Below, one piece after another: positions 52,401 to 61,600 of a stretch of 64,000 nt of DNA (its first letter is position 1; every line of letters begins with the position of its first letter). The stretch comes from Zygaena filipendulae (Eukaryota > Arthropoda > Insecta > Lepidoptera > Zygaenidae): the NCBI GenBank assembly GCA_907165275.2, contig OU015665.1:558001-622000 (forward strand). Reading direction: 5' to 3'. The translations under genes were made by a program, and so were the position numbers. The notes under the pieces were generated by a model. That model ran no database searches. It saw nothing but the letters and a program-made list of their open reading frames with translations, and had not been told where the DNA came from.

Positions 52401-55392
52401 TCCGGAGAAAGTAAAAATTAATGGTGTCGTAGTTGATCAGGTAAAAACTGCACGTAACTTGGGACTGATTTTAGATGGAGAGCAAAAATATATAGACCAT
52501 GTAAATGAAAAAATCAGAAATGCTTTCTTCAGACTGAAAACGTTATACAAAATAAGACCCTGCTTAAACGAGGAGTTGCGACTTCTTTTGACAGAGACAC
52601 TCAGGCTCTCTCCATTCAACTACTGCAGCTCCGTCTTTGGCCCCAGGATAAACAGCAATACTGAGCGAGCTATTCAAAGGGTACAAAATGCCTGCATTCG
52701 ATTCAGTTATATAAAGAGAGGGGAACATATAACCCCTTATTTGAACAAAAAGGGTATTCTGAATATGAATGCTAGAAGGGATCTCCATTATGCCTGCACT
52801 GTCCAAAGGGTGATCTGGAATGGAAAACCTGAATACCTATTTGAGAAACTTACGTGGGTGAAAGATGTAACTCATAGAACCCTGCGTTCCGCCACACAAA
52901 ATTTGATCAGGACTCAAGACCACAAATCTGCGCGCTACAGGGGATGCTTCAAATTTAATGCTGCAAAAATTTGGAACGATCTACCCCCGCCTATGAAAAA
53001 AAAAACAGGTACAGGCACCTTTAAATTGAAGTACAAGTCAGCACTATTAAAACGACAGACTGCTGCAGAAGACCTGAAGCTACCTTACTGGAATACTTTA
53101 AGCGTTAAAGACTTTTTTACAAGTAAATAATAAACCCTACATATAATCGTATCTGGCTAATTTTTAAACACACGCACAAACACACACACGCACACGCACA
53201 CACACACACACACACACTCACGCACGCACCTTTGCAAACACGCACGCGCACATAGCCTCTTCTTTTTAAATTTCAAAATTATTTTTGTTTATTTCTTTGT
53301 TGCTGTAATTTATTTTAATTTATAATCTATATCTAATAATAATTTTAATTCTCATAGTTAATGTTGGCATTTCAACAAATGAGTTCTGAATTGCATGAGC
53401 CCTCTGTACTCCAGAGGGGAGTGATTGAAAACCAGCGCTGCTCGGGACCTAGGTCACGAGTAGCTCACGCTGAATCACTTCCTTTTGCCTAGAATAATTG
53501 ACTAAGTTTAATTTTTATTTTTTTTGTACACCTTCTTGACGGCAATAAACAATTTTATTATTATTATTATTATTATTAAATTAAAAGTTAATTAGCCGTT
53601 AATTAATTAAAGGGGAAACAAGTTACATAACGTTTGTACCCCTTAAATTGACTTATTATTCTTTCCAAGCATTTTTATCATTTATATGATCAATGTCAAT
53701 TAATGTCAATCTATAAAACTGAGGAACGGTATCTTCCCATGGTCACGCAAAACTGGACTGTTGATTGGATTTAGTACTTATCCGTGAGTCGTGACCCCGT
53801 GAGAATACGATCCATTACTATAATTTTCTACGCGTTAACGATCAATGATCATAGATTGTCAACTTGGCTAAGGGGGCAGTACTTCCAAAGATTACCCACT
53901 ACATCCAAACTTTACAAAAATAGGGCGAGGATAACTCAATAACATTACGTGTAGTACATTGTTTCCTTATCGTCGCTACGCGTGCGAATCTGCGTAAGAG
54001 CCACTAGTAAGTAAAAACCGCGTATTTGCTTTTTGACAGGAGCAAGAAAAAACTTAATATCTCTGCGATTTCCATTCTTATTACCGACTGAACTTAACAG
54101 CTTGTTCTTTACAACTTTCTTTATTGGAAAATAACGTAAATTTACCCGTACTTAGATTTTGTGCAATAAAATAAAAATAAAATAAAAATATGTTAGGTAG
54201 GTCCCATTTTTAGTCATTTATAATTAAATAATGCCACTAATTCTAATTTTGCGCGTTTTTCTGTTACGCGGTATTTACTAACCGCTCTTACGCGGATTCG
54301 CACGCGCAGCGGCGTTATGGTTCTACTTCGTTTTTAGATCAAATTCTACCTCTATGAATTGGTAGGCCACGTGTACCGACCCTCGTATGTGGAGTTTGGC
54401 TTTAAATGGTGCGATCTGATTTTGAAAGATCAGATGATCGGCAAAACCTTACACGAGGCAGGCATCGTGTGTCCAACCCCAGCGGTATGTTAACTTGTGT
54501 TTTATAAAGATGCATTGGGCTTGACTAGTGTTTTGTATCTCGACCCAAAGGGGTATACTGTATAATTATGTCATGAAGTGTTAACACACTTGGCACGGAA
54601 GCGCCCATTCTCCTTTCATGATGATCGGTTGAGTAGTTAAGGTGTGAAAGCGTAACAAACAAATAAACCAACAAACTCACATTCGCATTTATAATATTAC
54701 TAGCTGTCCCCCGCGATTTCACCCGCGGTAATTTCGGAGTTCCCGCGGGAATTCCGGGAAAAGTACTCTACGTCCTTTTTTTGTACCCCTGACAGTAGTT
54801 TACGGTGATTAGCTGTTCCCGCATTAATTCTGGAGTCCCCGCGGGAATTCCGGGATAAAAACTATCCTGTCTTTAAAGTTGGACCATATTATAAATGGTT
54901 ACAAAATTTTATTAAAATCCGCTCAGTAGTTTCGGAGTCCATTGCTGACAAACAACGTGACACGTGTTTTATTATATTAAGACTAGCTGTGCCCCGCGGT
55001 TTCACCCGCGGTAATTTAGGAGTTCCCGCGGGAATCCCGAAATAAAAAGTACCTTATGTCCTTCTCTGTACCCTTGAAAACGTGCATGCCAAATTTCATC
55101 CAAATCCGTTCAGCCGTTTTTGCGTGATTGAGTCACAAACATCGACACTTTCACATTTATAATATTAGAAGGATAATATTAAGGATTACAATTTAAATAG
55201 CGAAATGCTTTTGACTCTTAACAGGGAGAACATCACGTCACGAAGGCATACGTACCTTTTCGTACGATTCCAAAAATTATGCCATTCCAGAAGGGACGAC
55301 TTTATGCAAACCTGACCAGCCTGGCGACCAAAGAGGATATATTTCAAGTGCACATAGACGTGGAAGTGAAGGAGCTCAACAAAAAAAATTAA
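46436..55392 (+). CDS. Secreted DUF1091/MD-2-related-like protein, paralogue B
   Basis: Exons 46436-46528, 47338-47496, 54338-54484 and 55225-55392; phase 0; 188 aa. The signal peptide is the same as in A apart from Q to K. Mature motifs: RRSRRDP, VCNNTYF, IKFYLYELVGHVYRPS, KWCDLILKDQMIG, IVCPTPA, GEHHVTKAYVPF and MPFQKGRLYANL. The C-terminus is shorter than in A and C (ends KELNKKN). Intron 2 is 6.8 kb because a full CR1-like LINE has inserted, with a MITE ending 23 bp before exon 3. All splice sites are intact, so the gene can still be functional. Confidence 0.72.
47190..47256 (+). repeat. Retroposon tail with CTTT microsatellite
   Basis: AAATAAATGCCTTTTCTTTC and (CTTT)n, same tail as 14490-14575; in intron 1 of paralogue B. 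Confidence 0.5.
47516..47640. repeat. Helitron-like fragment after exon 2 of paralogue B
   Basis: AGCTGGTTCACCCGCGGC and CGCGTCAAATTCGGATTTCC, matching a fragment at 40330-40395 after exon 2 of paralogue A. It was therefore present before the duplication. Confidence 0.5.
47760..47930 (-). repeat. LINE/SINE 3'-end fragment
   Basis: (GAATA)-type tract, ACACTTTATTGTACACC, and GGCGGTCTTATCGCTTTAAT with GCGATCTCTTCCAGACAACC, as at 350-500. Confidence 0.55.
48180..48280. repeat. (CATA)n-rich microsatellite
   Basis: Imperfect ACATACATACAC repeats; 47940-48180 before it is a diverged A/T-rich stretch of the same character. Confidence 0.6.
48886..49998 (+). CDS. CR1-like LINE ORF1 (PHD-like zinc finger, coiled coil)
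   Basis: 370 aa. Residues 7-55 hold a Cys-rich PHD-like finger (CAACRNRLP, IRCMICKSSYDLDC, WKCSEC). A Ser/Thr-rich linker follows. A coiled coil spans about 128-205 (MLTELKAYMRELF, MERLEARVYALENR). The C-terminal half is RRM-like and basic (DIEISGC, RPLVVRLARRAPRS, SRIYINERLT, FKFVWTNDGSIFARRE). This arrangement is typical of CR1-group ORF1 proteins. The ATG is chosen because the zinc finger begins a few residues later. Local GC content is high at 49630-49800. Confidence 0.85.
   Translation: MSTLQNCAACRNRLPIKEYIRCMICKSSYDLDCANISYKLFTVMERKNKWKCSECLKKRIKSGNTNTPVHSAEEVGSGAGERDSAGLVGSYDGTDSNVTRRTKTNRSAANSEQNSPIASPHPDNAMLTELKAYMRELFRSEIENLHGAITDLTDTIKAQNSRMERLEARVYALENRGEETERLPCDVTSLEETISRLQADIADRDQALLANDIEISGCCETPSENCIHFTIAIAKKIGVELDERDVVSAERAGPLRLAGEDGAARPRPLVVRLARRAPRSALLKAARVRRNLTTDGLSLPGPVSRIYINERLTKNNRLLFQKARKLGRDLEFKFVWTNDGSIFARREHGGTRYRLRSEADLLRVFGRTDV
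50224..53130 (+). CDS. CR1-like LINE ORF2 (endonuclease, reverse transcriptase)
   Basis: 968 aa. Residues 1-225 are an APE-type endonuclease (LGLLNARSLN, AINETWL, GVLGDLNVDL, CLSDHAMILVDF, with the SDH motif intact). Residues about 455-730 are the reverse transcriptase: RPISILPVLSKVVE, FRRGHGTETAL, LLDYSRAFDCLHP, GVPQGALLSPILF and the YADD box (HLYADDTQLYY). The C-terminal part has the usual FNYCSSVFGP region. There is no RNase H, consistent with CR1/Daphne-type LINEs. The frame is fully open, so the copy may be recent. Confidence 0.88.
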   Translation: MYSYKKKNLRLGLLNARSLNTGQDELAVTVLNYKPDVLAINETWLKEGEEALAPSLSGYRFIHRARKGKRGGGVGFYVRRGIDTRVHAHPPSLLEQLWLEVQLPGATLALGTAYRPESISVQETLDALSESICSLARCEYTGVLGDLNVDLIQIGSARASELLTFCHQHNLDQLVKEPTRITDVSETIIDIVLTDSISRCTDVKVLHNQCLSDHAMILVDFNIKKPRMIKNVTSRRSLQNIDIEQFTADLNLIPWQHIYELSSVDQMVETFDNYIITLFDAHAPVRKVIHRDKVKPWITDTMKFMMNLRDKALVKAQKCKTESSKNYYRSLRNLITATKKLEKKAYFNHYINRNLKNPKLLWTNLKNTVIYKNVSSNFIPDHLNDPDKINDHFTNLPACNNVDLRKISGDGDTVQQRNILFELKLATETEVQKIIYNIKTKAAGLDNLNIEMVKVTVDVTLPIITAIVNKSIETCTFPTSWKKALVRPLPKKNSIDKLKDLRPISILPVLSKVVESVVLGQVLSYLENTSVIPKYQSGFRRGHGTETALLHVTDDITEASDRGLSTIMVLLDYSRAFDCLHPGLLLAKLEYYGFSPRTVQWFESYLTGREQMVITDGKDGEKRCSTLRKLYRGVPQGALLSPILFTIFTADLVKCIESCKYHLYADDTQLYYSFKSENVREAINKINSDLHKVYNYSQDNSLVLNPEKSQLLVLGTKHQIQRVRDCPEKVKINGVVVDQVKTARNLGLILDGEQKYIDHVNEKIRNAFFRLKTLYKIRPCLNEELRLLLTETLRLSPFNYCSSVFGPRINSNTERAIQRVQNACIRFSYIKRGEHITPYLNKKGILNMNARRDLHYACTVQRVIWNGKPEYLFEKLTWVKDVTHRTLRSATQNLIRTQDHKSARYRGCFKFNAAKIWNDLPPPMKKKTGTGTFKLKYKSALLKRQTAAEDLKLPYWNTLSVKDFFTSK
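53165..53240. repeat. (CA)n microsatellite
   Basis: ACACACACACACACACACAC with interspersed CG, in the LINE 3' UTR. Confidence 0.85.
53971..54314. mobile_element. 344-bp MITE just before exon 3 of paralogue B
   Basis: Inverted ends CGTCGCTACGCGTGCGAATC and GATTCGCACGCGCAGCGGCG; the similarity extends about 50 bp. Flanked by TTAT at 53967-53970 and 54315-54318. Paralogue A has the empty site near 41000-41012. Confidence 0.78.
54698..55190 (+). repeat. Cluster of Helitron-like copies in intron 3 of paralogue B
   Basis: Three head-to-tail modules: CTAGCTGTCCCCCGCGATTT, TTAGCTGTTCCCGCATTAAT and CTAGCTGTGCCCCGCGGTTT. Each is followed by a TTCCCGCGGGAATYCCG block. Confidence 0.6.
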
Positions 55393-55629
55393 TACTAAAC
55401 TATGAATCTATGTAAGAAACCAACCAGTTGTTAGGCTATAGTTTAGTCGAGTTTGTTGTGAATTGCACAAATTATAATAATTAGCGAGATAGTGTAATTT
55501 ATTTAATAATGTAGTATATTAAACTGAAGTGTATTTAAATCACACGTAGACGTCTAGTATTCAACTACTAATAGTAGGTAGTTTAACAATGTTTCAACAA
55601 TAAATACTTAAATATATTATATCAAAATG

Positions 55630-57100
55630 TTTATTATTATCGTTATCGGTCCCGCGTATTATAGTACGGGAGGTACCGATGCTAATTCGGGATTCACTCG
55701 AGCGTCGTTGGGACCTATTGGGTTTTGAAGATTAGGAGATATAAACAAAATAAGTTTATATGATATTTTTTCATTCACCGGTGGGTTTAGCTTCTACAGG
55801 CTTTAAAAAATGTAAAAAATAAAATAGTAAAATGGAAATACTCGAGCGCGTCAGATATTGTAGTTTAGATACTCCAAGGTGTCTCTGATATCGAAAATAT
55901 ATTCATCTGCCGTTTTGCGTGGTGGGGGTGGCCATCCGAAAGGGGAGAAAATGAAAAAAAAATTTACTCCAGCGCGTCAGATATTCAAATGGGATGTTAA
56001 GTGAACCCTAAAAATGCTCCCCTTCTAAAATCTGCCGATTTGGAGGTGACGCAAGGTAGTAGCGAATTTTTGAAAATGCAAAAAAAATCTTAATTTTGAA
56101 ATGCTCGAGCGTGTCAAATTATTTTACAGAAGGTTCAGCTTGCAGTCCAAGTTATGTTGGCTTAAAATCTGACAATAATTTTGAGGGATATTATTAATCT
56201 GACTGCTAGAAACAAAAATTATGATTTTTTTTTTATTTTTTTTTTTTATTTCTGACGTAAGTTTAATAACTTTATGAGCTATTTCTTGTTCTCAAAAAAC
56301 ACACTTTATATTTCTATGAAATATGTAAAAGCTCACAAAATATTATTCACAAAACTAACTTTAAAGCACAAACAAGCCAGAGCATCTTACATATAATAAC
56401 ATGAACGCGTTGTTTTGTGATGAGCTGTAAAGTAAAATGGCGTCATGGCGACGGACAGCAGCGTGGGAATGGTGTGAGAGAGTCAGAGATACACAAAAAG
56501 TGAAAGGGTAAGAGTGGCGCGGAGCGGAAAAATACACCTTCCTTTACCGCTACTTTTTAGAAGTCGGTTAAAAATTACATTAAAGTGAAAGGTTATAGGT
56601 GAACCTATAGTTTGATGTAATTCTTACCTTAACTTATTTTAATATGTATTTTAACCGACCAAAAAAAGTTATAATTCGACACGTTTAGCGCCGTGATATG
56701 CTGTGATAACGTTATGGTGACGGAAAGTAGTGTGAGGACGGTGCGAGAGAGTGAAAGATAGAGAAAAAGTAAAAGGGAAAGAAAGACAGAGATATGAATA
56801 GGTACCTACATGTTTCACTGCAGCTGCTCGTTCTTAATTTTAAAGACGATTTTTGTTTCTTCGGCTTATGAAAATCGGCAAATTATATTTTTCCCGCTAT
56901 CCTTGAGTTATTTACTTTAAAATAAATAATAAATCAACTGCGCTAGAGAATGTCGAAGTTCCGTTTTTTTTTGCAAGTTTGTGATCCTCTAACTCCCTTA
57001 CGTCACGTTCAAATCGTCAGATTATTCATATACACACTTCTCACTATGTAATTAACCCACCATATCTGACGCGCTCGAGTATTTCGAGTTATCGATTTTT
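55630..57100. other. Unclassified element with CTCGAGCGCGTCAGAT repeats
   Basis: TACTCGAGCGCGTCAGATAT occurs near 55841; variants near 55968 (CTCCAGCGCGTCAGATATTC) and 56103 (CTCGAGCGTGTCAAATTA) are direct. The inverted form ATCTGACGCGCTCGAGTATT is at about 57064. No long open frame. Probably a DNA element with subterminal repeats. Confidence 0.45.
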
Positions 57101-57109
57101 TTTTACTAA

Positions 57110-57300
57110 TCTAATTAGAATACCATAGCAAAATTATAAATCTTTACGGGTACAAACTGGGTTCAGCTATAGTTTAATCGAGTTTGTTGTGAAATGCACA
57201 AATTATAACATACATTGTAAAGTTAATTTTTTTATGTCGAATATTCATATTAATAAAATTATTCATTAATAAATATCAAAATCTTTTTCTTAATTCCAAC
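57110..57300 (+). pseudogene. Relic of a fourth DUF1091-like gene (end of exon 4 and 3' UTR)
   Basis: AATACCATAGCAAAATTATAA repeats the end of exon 4 of paralogue A (codes NTIAKL then stop; quoted part AATACCATAGCAAAATTAT). It is followed by the shared 3' UTR (GTTTGTTGTGAAATGCACAA, ATATTCATATTAATAAAAT). Paralogue B has its own complete exon 4 and 3' UTR upstream, so this is a separate remnant. Confidence 0.65.
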
Positions 57301-58424
57301 TTAGTTATTTACTAGTATAGAAAATAAAATTTTATATAATGGCTAAATGTAATTTTGGTTATGAAATAAACAATCGACTCATTTCAAACTACTTCATTTG
57401 ACATAATATATTATTTCTTGTTTCTTTCTTTCTTTCACCCAAGCTCCTGAGGAAAAATGAGGCAGCGCCATGACGTTGTTATTCATTGCTCACAACTCCA
57501 AAACCATAATAGTTGCGGGAAAGTTTGTGCGCATAACTTGGGGAAGATCTGAAGGATCCGAACATGACCATCTGTCAATTCGTCTGTTTGGTTTCCGATC
57601 CTGGTCAAAAATGTTTTCGTCGGAAAAAACAGAGCATGTCCGGTCTTTCAGGATGTTTCAGCTTGTTCAAAAGTCGATTCGCGCGGATTAATCGTTGGCT
57701 CCGAGTTTGGACGTGTATACTGAAGGTTCTCGTGGACAGTATTTCGGATTATGTAGGTAATGCATAATTCTTGGGTATAGTATAGGTAAGCTGCGATCGA
57801 ATGCCGTGTGAAGGCTGTGTCGATGCTATGTGCTATTTGATAGTATACATAATTTGAGTCTACATGTGAGGACCTATCATTAGCATTTTTGTTATATTAC
57901 CTATACAAATTATAACTGTACTGCTGGTCTGCCAAATAAATAAAAAAAAAATCCTCAGGAACTTATCAAGTATCTCACGATGAACTTTGACGGGTTTTGG
58001 TCAATAAATGTCCTGAACTTGTTGAATAAACTGTAGTGTTCTAATACCTACCTACTGTCTGAACTGTGTTTAAATACTGTCTGAACTCTGAACACGTGCT
58101 TTATGCTTTTTGTGCTTGGCAACACTTTCCACTTAAAATACAAGTTATAAAAAAGGTTAAGGTACAACATTCCAATTACCTGAGAGGCAATCATTATGTA
58201 ACTTTTTATTCTATAATTTTTTGGTTGCGATCGAAAACATGGCGGTTTTGCAATTGAAATATGCACGTTTTGACACCTACAATATCTAGTAATCAACCAA
58301 AATAAACATAATTTAAAAGTCTAAACAAGATTTATTTATCACGAAATCGCAATTTTTCTGATTGAAACTGAAACATGATAGCAAAAAAAGTTACATAATT
58401 GCCCTGCTGATCTATTACAAACAT
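57301..58424. other. Duplicated intergenic DNA between the relic and paralogue C
   Basis: Matches segments of 43990-44170 and 45120-46190 (GGTTATGAAATAAACAATCG, CCTGAGGAAAAATGAGG, AACTTTGACGGGTTTTGG). The frames at 57470-57767 are not conserved in the other copy, so no gene is called. Confidence 0.5.
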
Positions 58425-58663
58425 GACAATACCCAAATTTAATAGATGTGATTACTAATTAATCACATAAAATTACTAGAGTATGTAAATCCAAAAGGAA
58501 ATTATAAACTTTATCTAATGATTATCTTTATTGTTTGTATTATATACATTGTTATGTTACAAATGATCCTTAGCAGATAAATAGCTAGGTATTTTTATAA
58601 AACGACTGAAAAAATAAATTATGTTCATTGTCTTGTGAGGAAACGGACGAGACGTCATCAGAA
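58425..58663 (+). promoter_or_regulatory. Conserved upstream module, paralogue C
   Basis: Nearly identical to 46193-46435, including the TTATCTAATGATTATCTTTA GATA pair. Confidence 0.62.
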
Positions 58664-61600
58664 ATGTGTAACGCAAAGAACTTATTCGTTTTTAAATTAT
58701 TATCGTTCACCTTTTTGTTAACCCTTCTAAACGCCGCACCAAAGAAATCTGACGTGGTAAGTTCAGTAATAGATCATAGAAGTAGTTAGTATTGTAAGTA
58801 CCACACAACAGCCCTAGCCTTTGCAAGATTGTCTTTCAGCGACCTATAGTTGGCGCTTTCACTTTACATAAATTGTAATTATGACTTGGCTATAATTTTT
58901 ATTTTGTCCTGAAAATTGTATATCCCATTTGATTTTTTCGCGCCCCTTGCATCTGGCGCCTAGAGCGACCGCTCTCTCGCTGTACCCCCTGGTTCGCGCT
59001 GTATACTCAACACGGAACAAATAGAAGGGGCTGCAACTCACTCTAGTATGAAAGTCATTAAAACCAGTGTCGCCGGGTGATTTTCGTACACAATACAATT
59101 CATTACGCACAAAAACATTTCCTAACGTAATGAAATGTATTGAATCGCTACCATTTGATTAGGTTTTTACTGTTTTCAAAATTCACAGTTTTGGCAATAT
59201 TGTGGAAAATATAAATACCTACTTGTGATGCCAGCTAAGGAAATTTTTCCCTTGCCTGCCTGCCCTTAGAATATGCTAAAGACTAATAAAGAAGACGTAC
59301 AATAAAAGAACCCTAGATACCAAATGTTTAATGTATTCATCCCCTCGCAGGTACCTATCAATCAAGCACTCATCGCGCATAATAAAACTGATAGTTTTTT
59401 TTTTGTTAGGTGTATTATTTCAGCGCAGAACGCCCTCACATAGAATACATTAACAAAAAATATATAGAATATGCGAATATGACATCGATGCGGCGCAGCC
59501 GGCAGGATCCTATCCACTATTATGAGGCGCATTTTAAAACCCTCGAAGTCTGTAATAATACGTATTACGTAAGTACGTAATTATAACGCCATTTTGTGTC
59601 AGCATTTTTTAATTTTTAACATTTTGTTCGTATTTAAAAAATCTGTAACTCTCTCGCGTTCTGTATCAATGTCTTAATTTTGTCGATTAACATGTAAATT
59701 GCTTATCGGCGTCGGCAAGGGTAATACGTAAATTACCTACTTGTTTTGATTTTATCAACTTGTAAAAACTTTGTTTATGCTCAATAAAGTATACAAACAA
59801 AGTATACGTGTTGTTGACCACGTTCTTAAGGCTCTATGTTGCTTTTTAGGTCAAATTCTACCTCTATGAACTGCTGAGCAACGTGTACCGACGCTCGTTT
59901 GTTGAGCAGGGTTATAGATGGTGCGATCTGATTTTGAAAGACAAGCTTCTCGGCAAAGCCTTTCACGATGCAGGCGTCAGGACGTGTCCGACCCCAGTGG
60001 TATGTAGACGTGCTTTTAGGGTTCTGCACCTCAAAAGGAAAACAAAAACCCTTAAAGGATCACTTTATTGTCGTCCGTCTGTCTGTTTGTCAAGACCCTT
60101 TATCTCGAGAATGTGTGGACGTATCGAATTGTAATTAAAACCATGGTCTGAGTCTACAGTTCCTAGAATTGTCAAAAAAATCACATTTCTAAGTTAACTA
60201 AAGGTACGGCCGTTTATGCCGCAATAAACGTATATTTTGACACTCCCAAGGGAATCCTTTATAGGGTAGGTACTTTTTGTTGATCTAGAACATAGATCAA
60301 AAAAACTAAAGAACATACTATCGTATACTATCGTATATCGTATCGCCATACTATCGAACGTGACTCGGAAAAAAAGGAAAATACTGTATTAAATTTAGAT
60401 GGCTTGATAAACTGAGCTGTCTTATAGATTGCAATTTTTTTCCGCTAGGTTCGCTAGTCAACGACAAAAAGTTTGTTTTTAGCGTTTCTACAAATCACGA
60501 ATGTTAGAAGAAAAAAAATTCTTTGGAAACATCATGGACCAATTAAACTAGATTAATTGGACGCAGATAAGCAATAACATGTTAACCCACAAAATTAAGT
60601 TATTGATTCAGGACGATTTATTGAGAGTTAGAGAACGTTTTTTTAATTATGTGTTTACCTTTTTACATTGCTTAAATATGTAACTAAATATTGAACATAA
60701 AAAATGTTGACACAAAATGGCGCTCCTACTTTTAAAACACAATTTACACAAAATTTCTCCAATGTGGGTTAACACACTTTTGCTTATCTATGTCCAATTG
60801 GTCCATGGAAACATGTATGAAATTACTTGTTGATACTTACGCCATCTGTTACTATTCAGCCGTATCACTACAAAATTAATCCTTCTACTCAATAAAAAAA
60901 TGTACAATGGTTTATAGTTAGGTTCACCGATGCTTCATTTGCTCAATTTTTTTCCATGTCGTTAGGTACTCTTGGCGCCGTCTAGTGCTCTTACGCAGAA
61001 ATCCTCTAGTTTTATTGGTCCATGACCTAGAACCATGAAATTGGGCAAATAATATCGTTTTCTATATAAAATCTGATCTACAATACGTAATCAATAATTT
61101 AAGTTAGGCAATGGTATGCACAGTCATGTACGGAACCCTCGGTGGGCGAGTCCGACTCGGATCTGACAGATTTTTTATCATCGACATTGAAAGAAGCTCG
61201 CACTTATGACTATGTTTTGTATCTGTAAGACCCACATCATAAGACCCTGATCACAGATGGGTAAATGCTGGGTGACCCTGACGGTACACTGTGGATTTGT
61301 AATAGAATTGCCATTCTAAAATTTCCTGTATTTGAAGTTTTAACAATTAGAACAATTTAGATTGCACGTATGTAATTTACTAGCTGCAGCCCCAGCGGTT
61401 TCACTCGCGGTAATTTCCGAGTTCCCGCGGGAATTTCGAGATAAAAAGTACCTACCCTATATTACTCAAGACTATACGGTAGCTTCGTATAAGTGAAAGA
61501 ATTTTCAAAATCAGTTTAGTAGATCCAGAGATTACCCCTACAATGTTACAAACTCACAAACTTTAACAAACTTACCTCTTCATAATATTAGTAGGTATAG

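Larger units (their letters stand above)
48760..53577 (+). mobile_element. CR1-like LINE with two intact ORFs and an (ATT)n tail
   Basis: ORF1 48886-49998 and ORF2 50224-53130, then a 3' UTR with CTCTGTACTCCAGAGGGGAG (a short hairpin) and a terminal (ATT)n from about 53555. A microsatellite-like tail instead of poly(A) is typical of CR1-group LINEs. The 5' boundary is approximate. It is inserted in intron 2 of paralogue B, sense to the gene. Confidence 0.8.

Noticed and set aside
57470..57767. Two overlapping open frames as a small gene
   Set aside because: The matching duplicated DNA around 44160-45200 does not keep either frame, and there is no signal peptide, domain or splice support.
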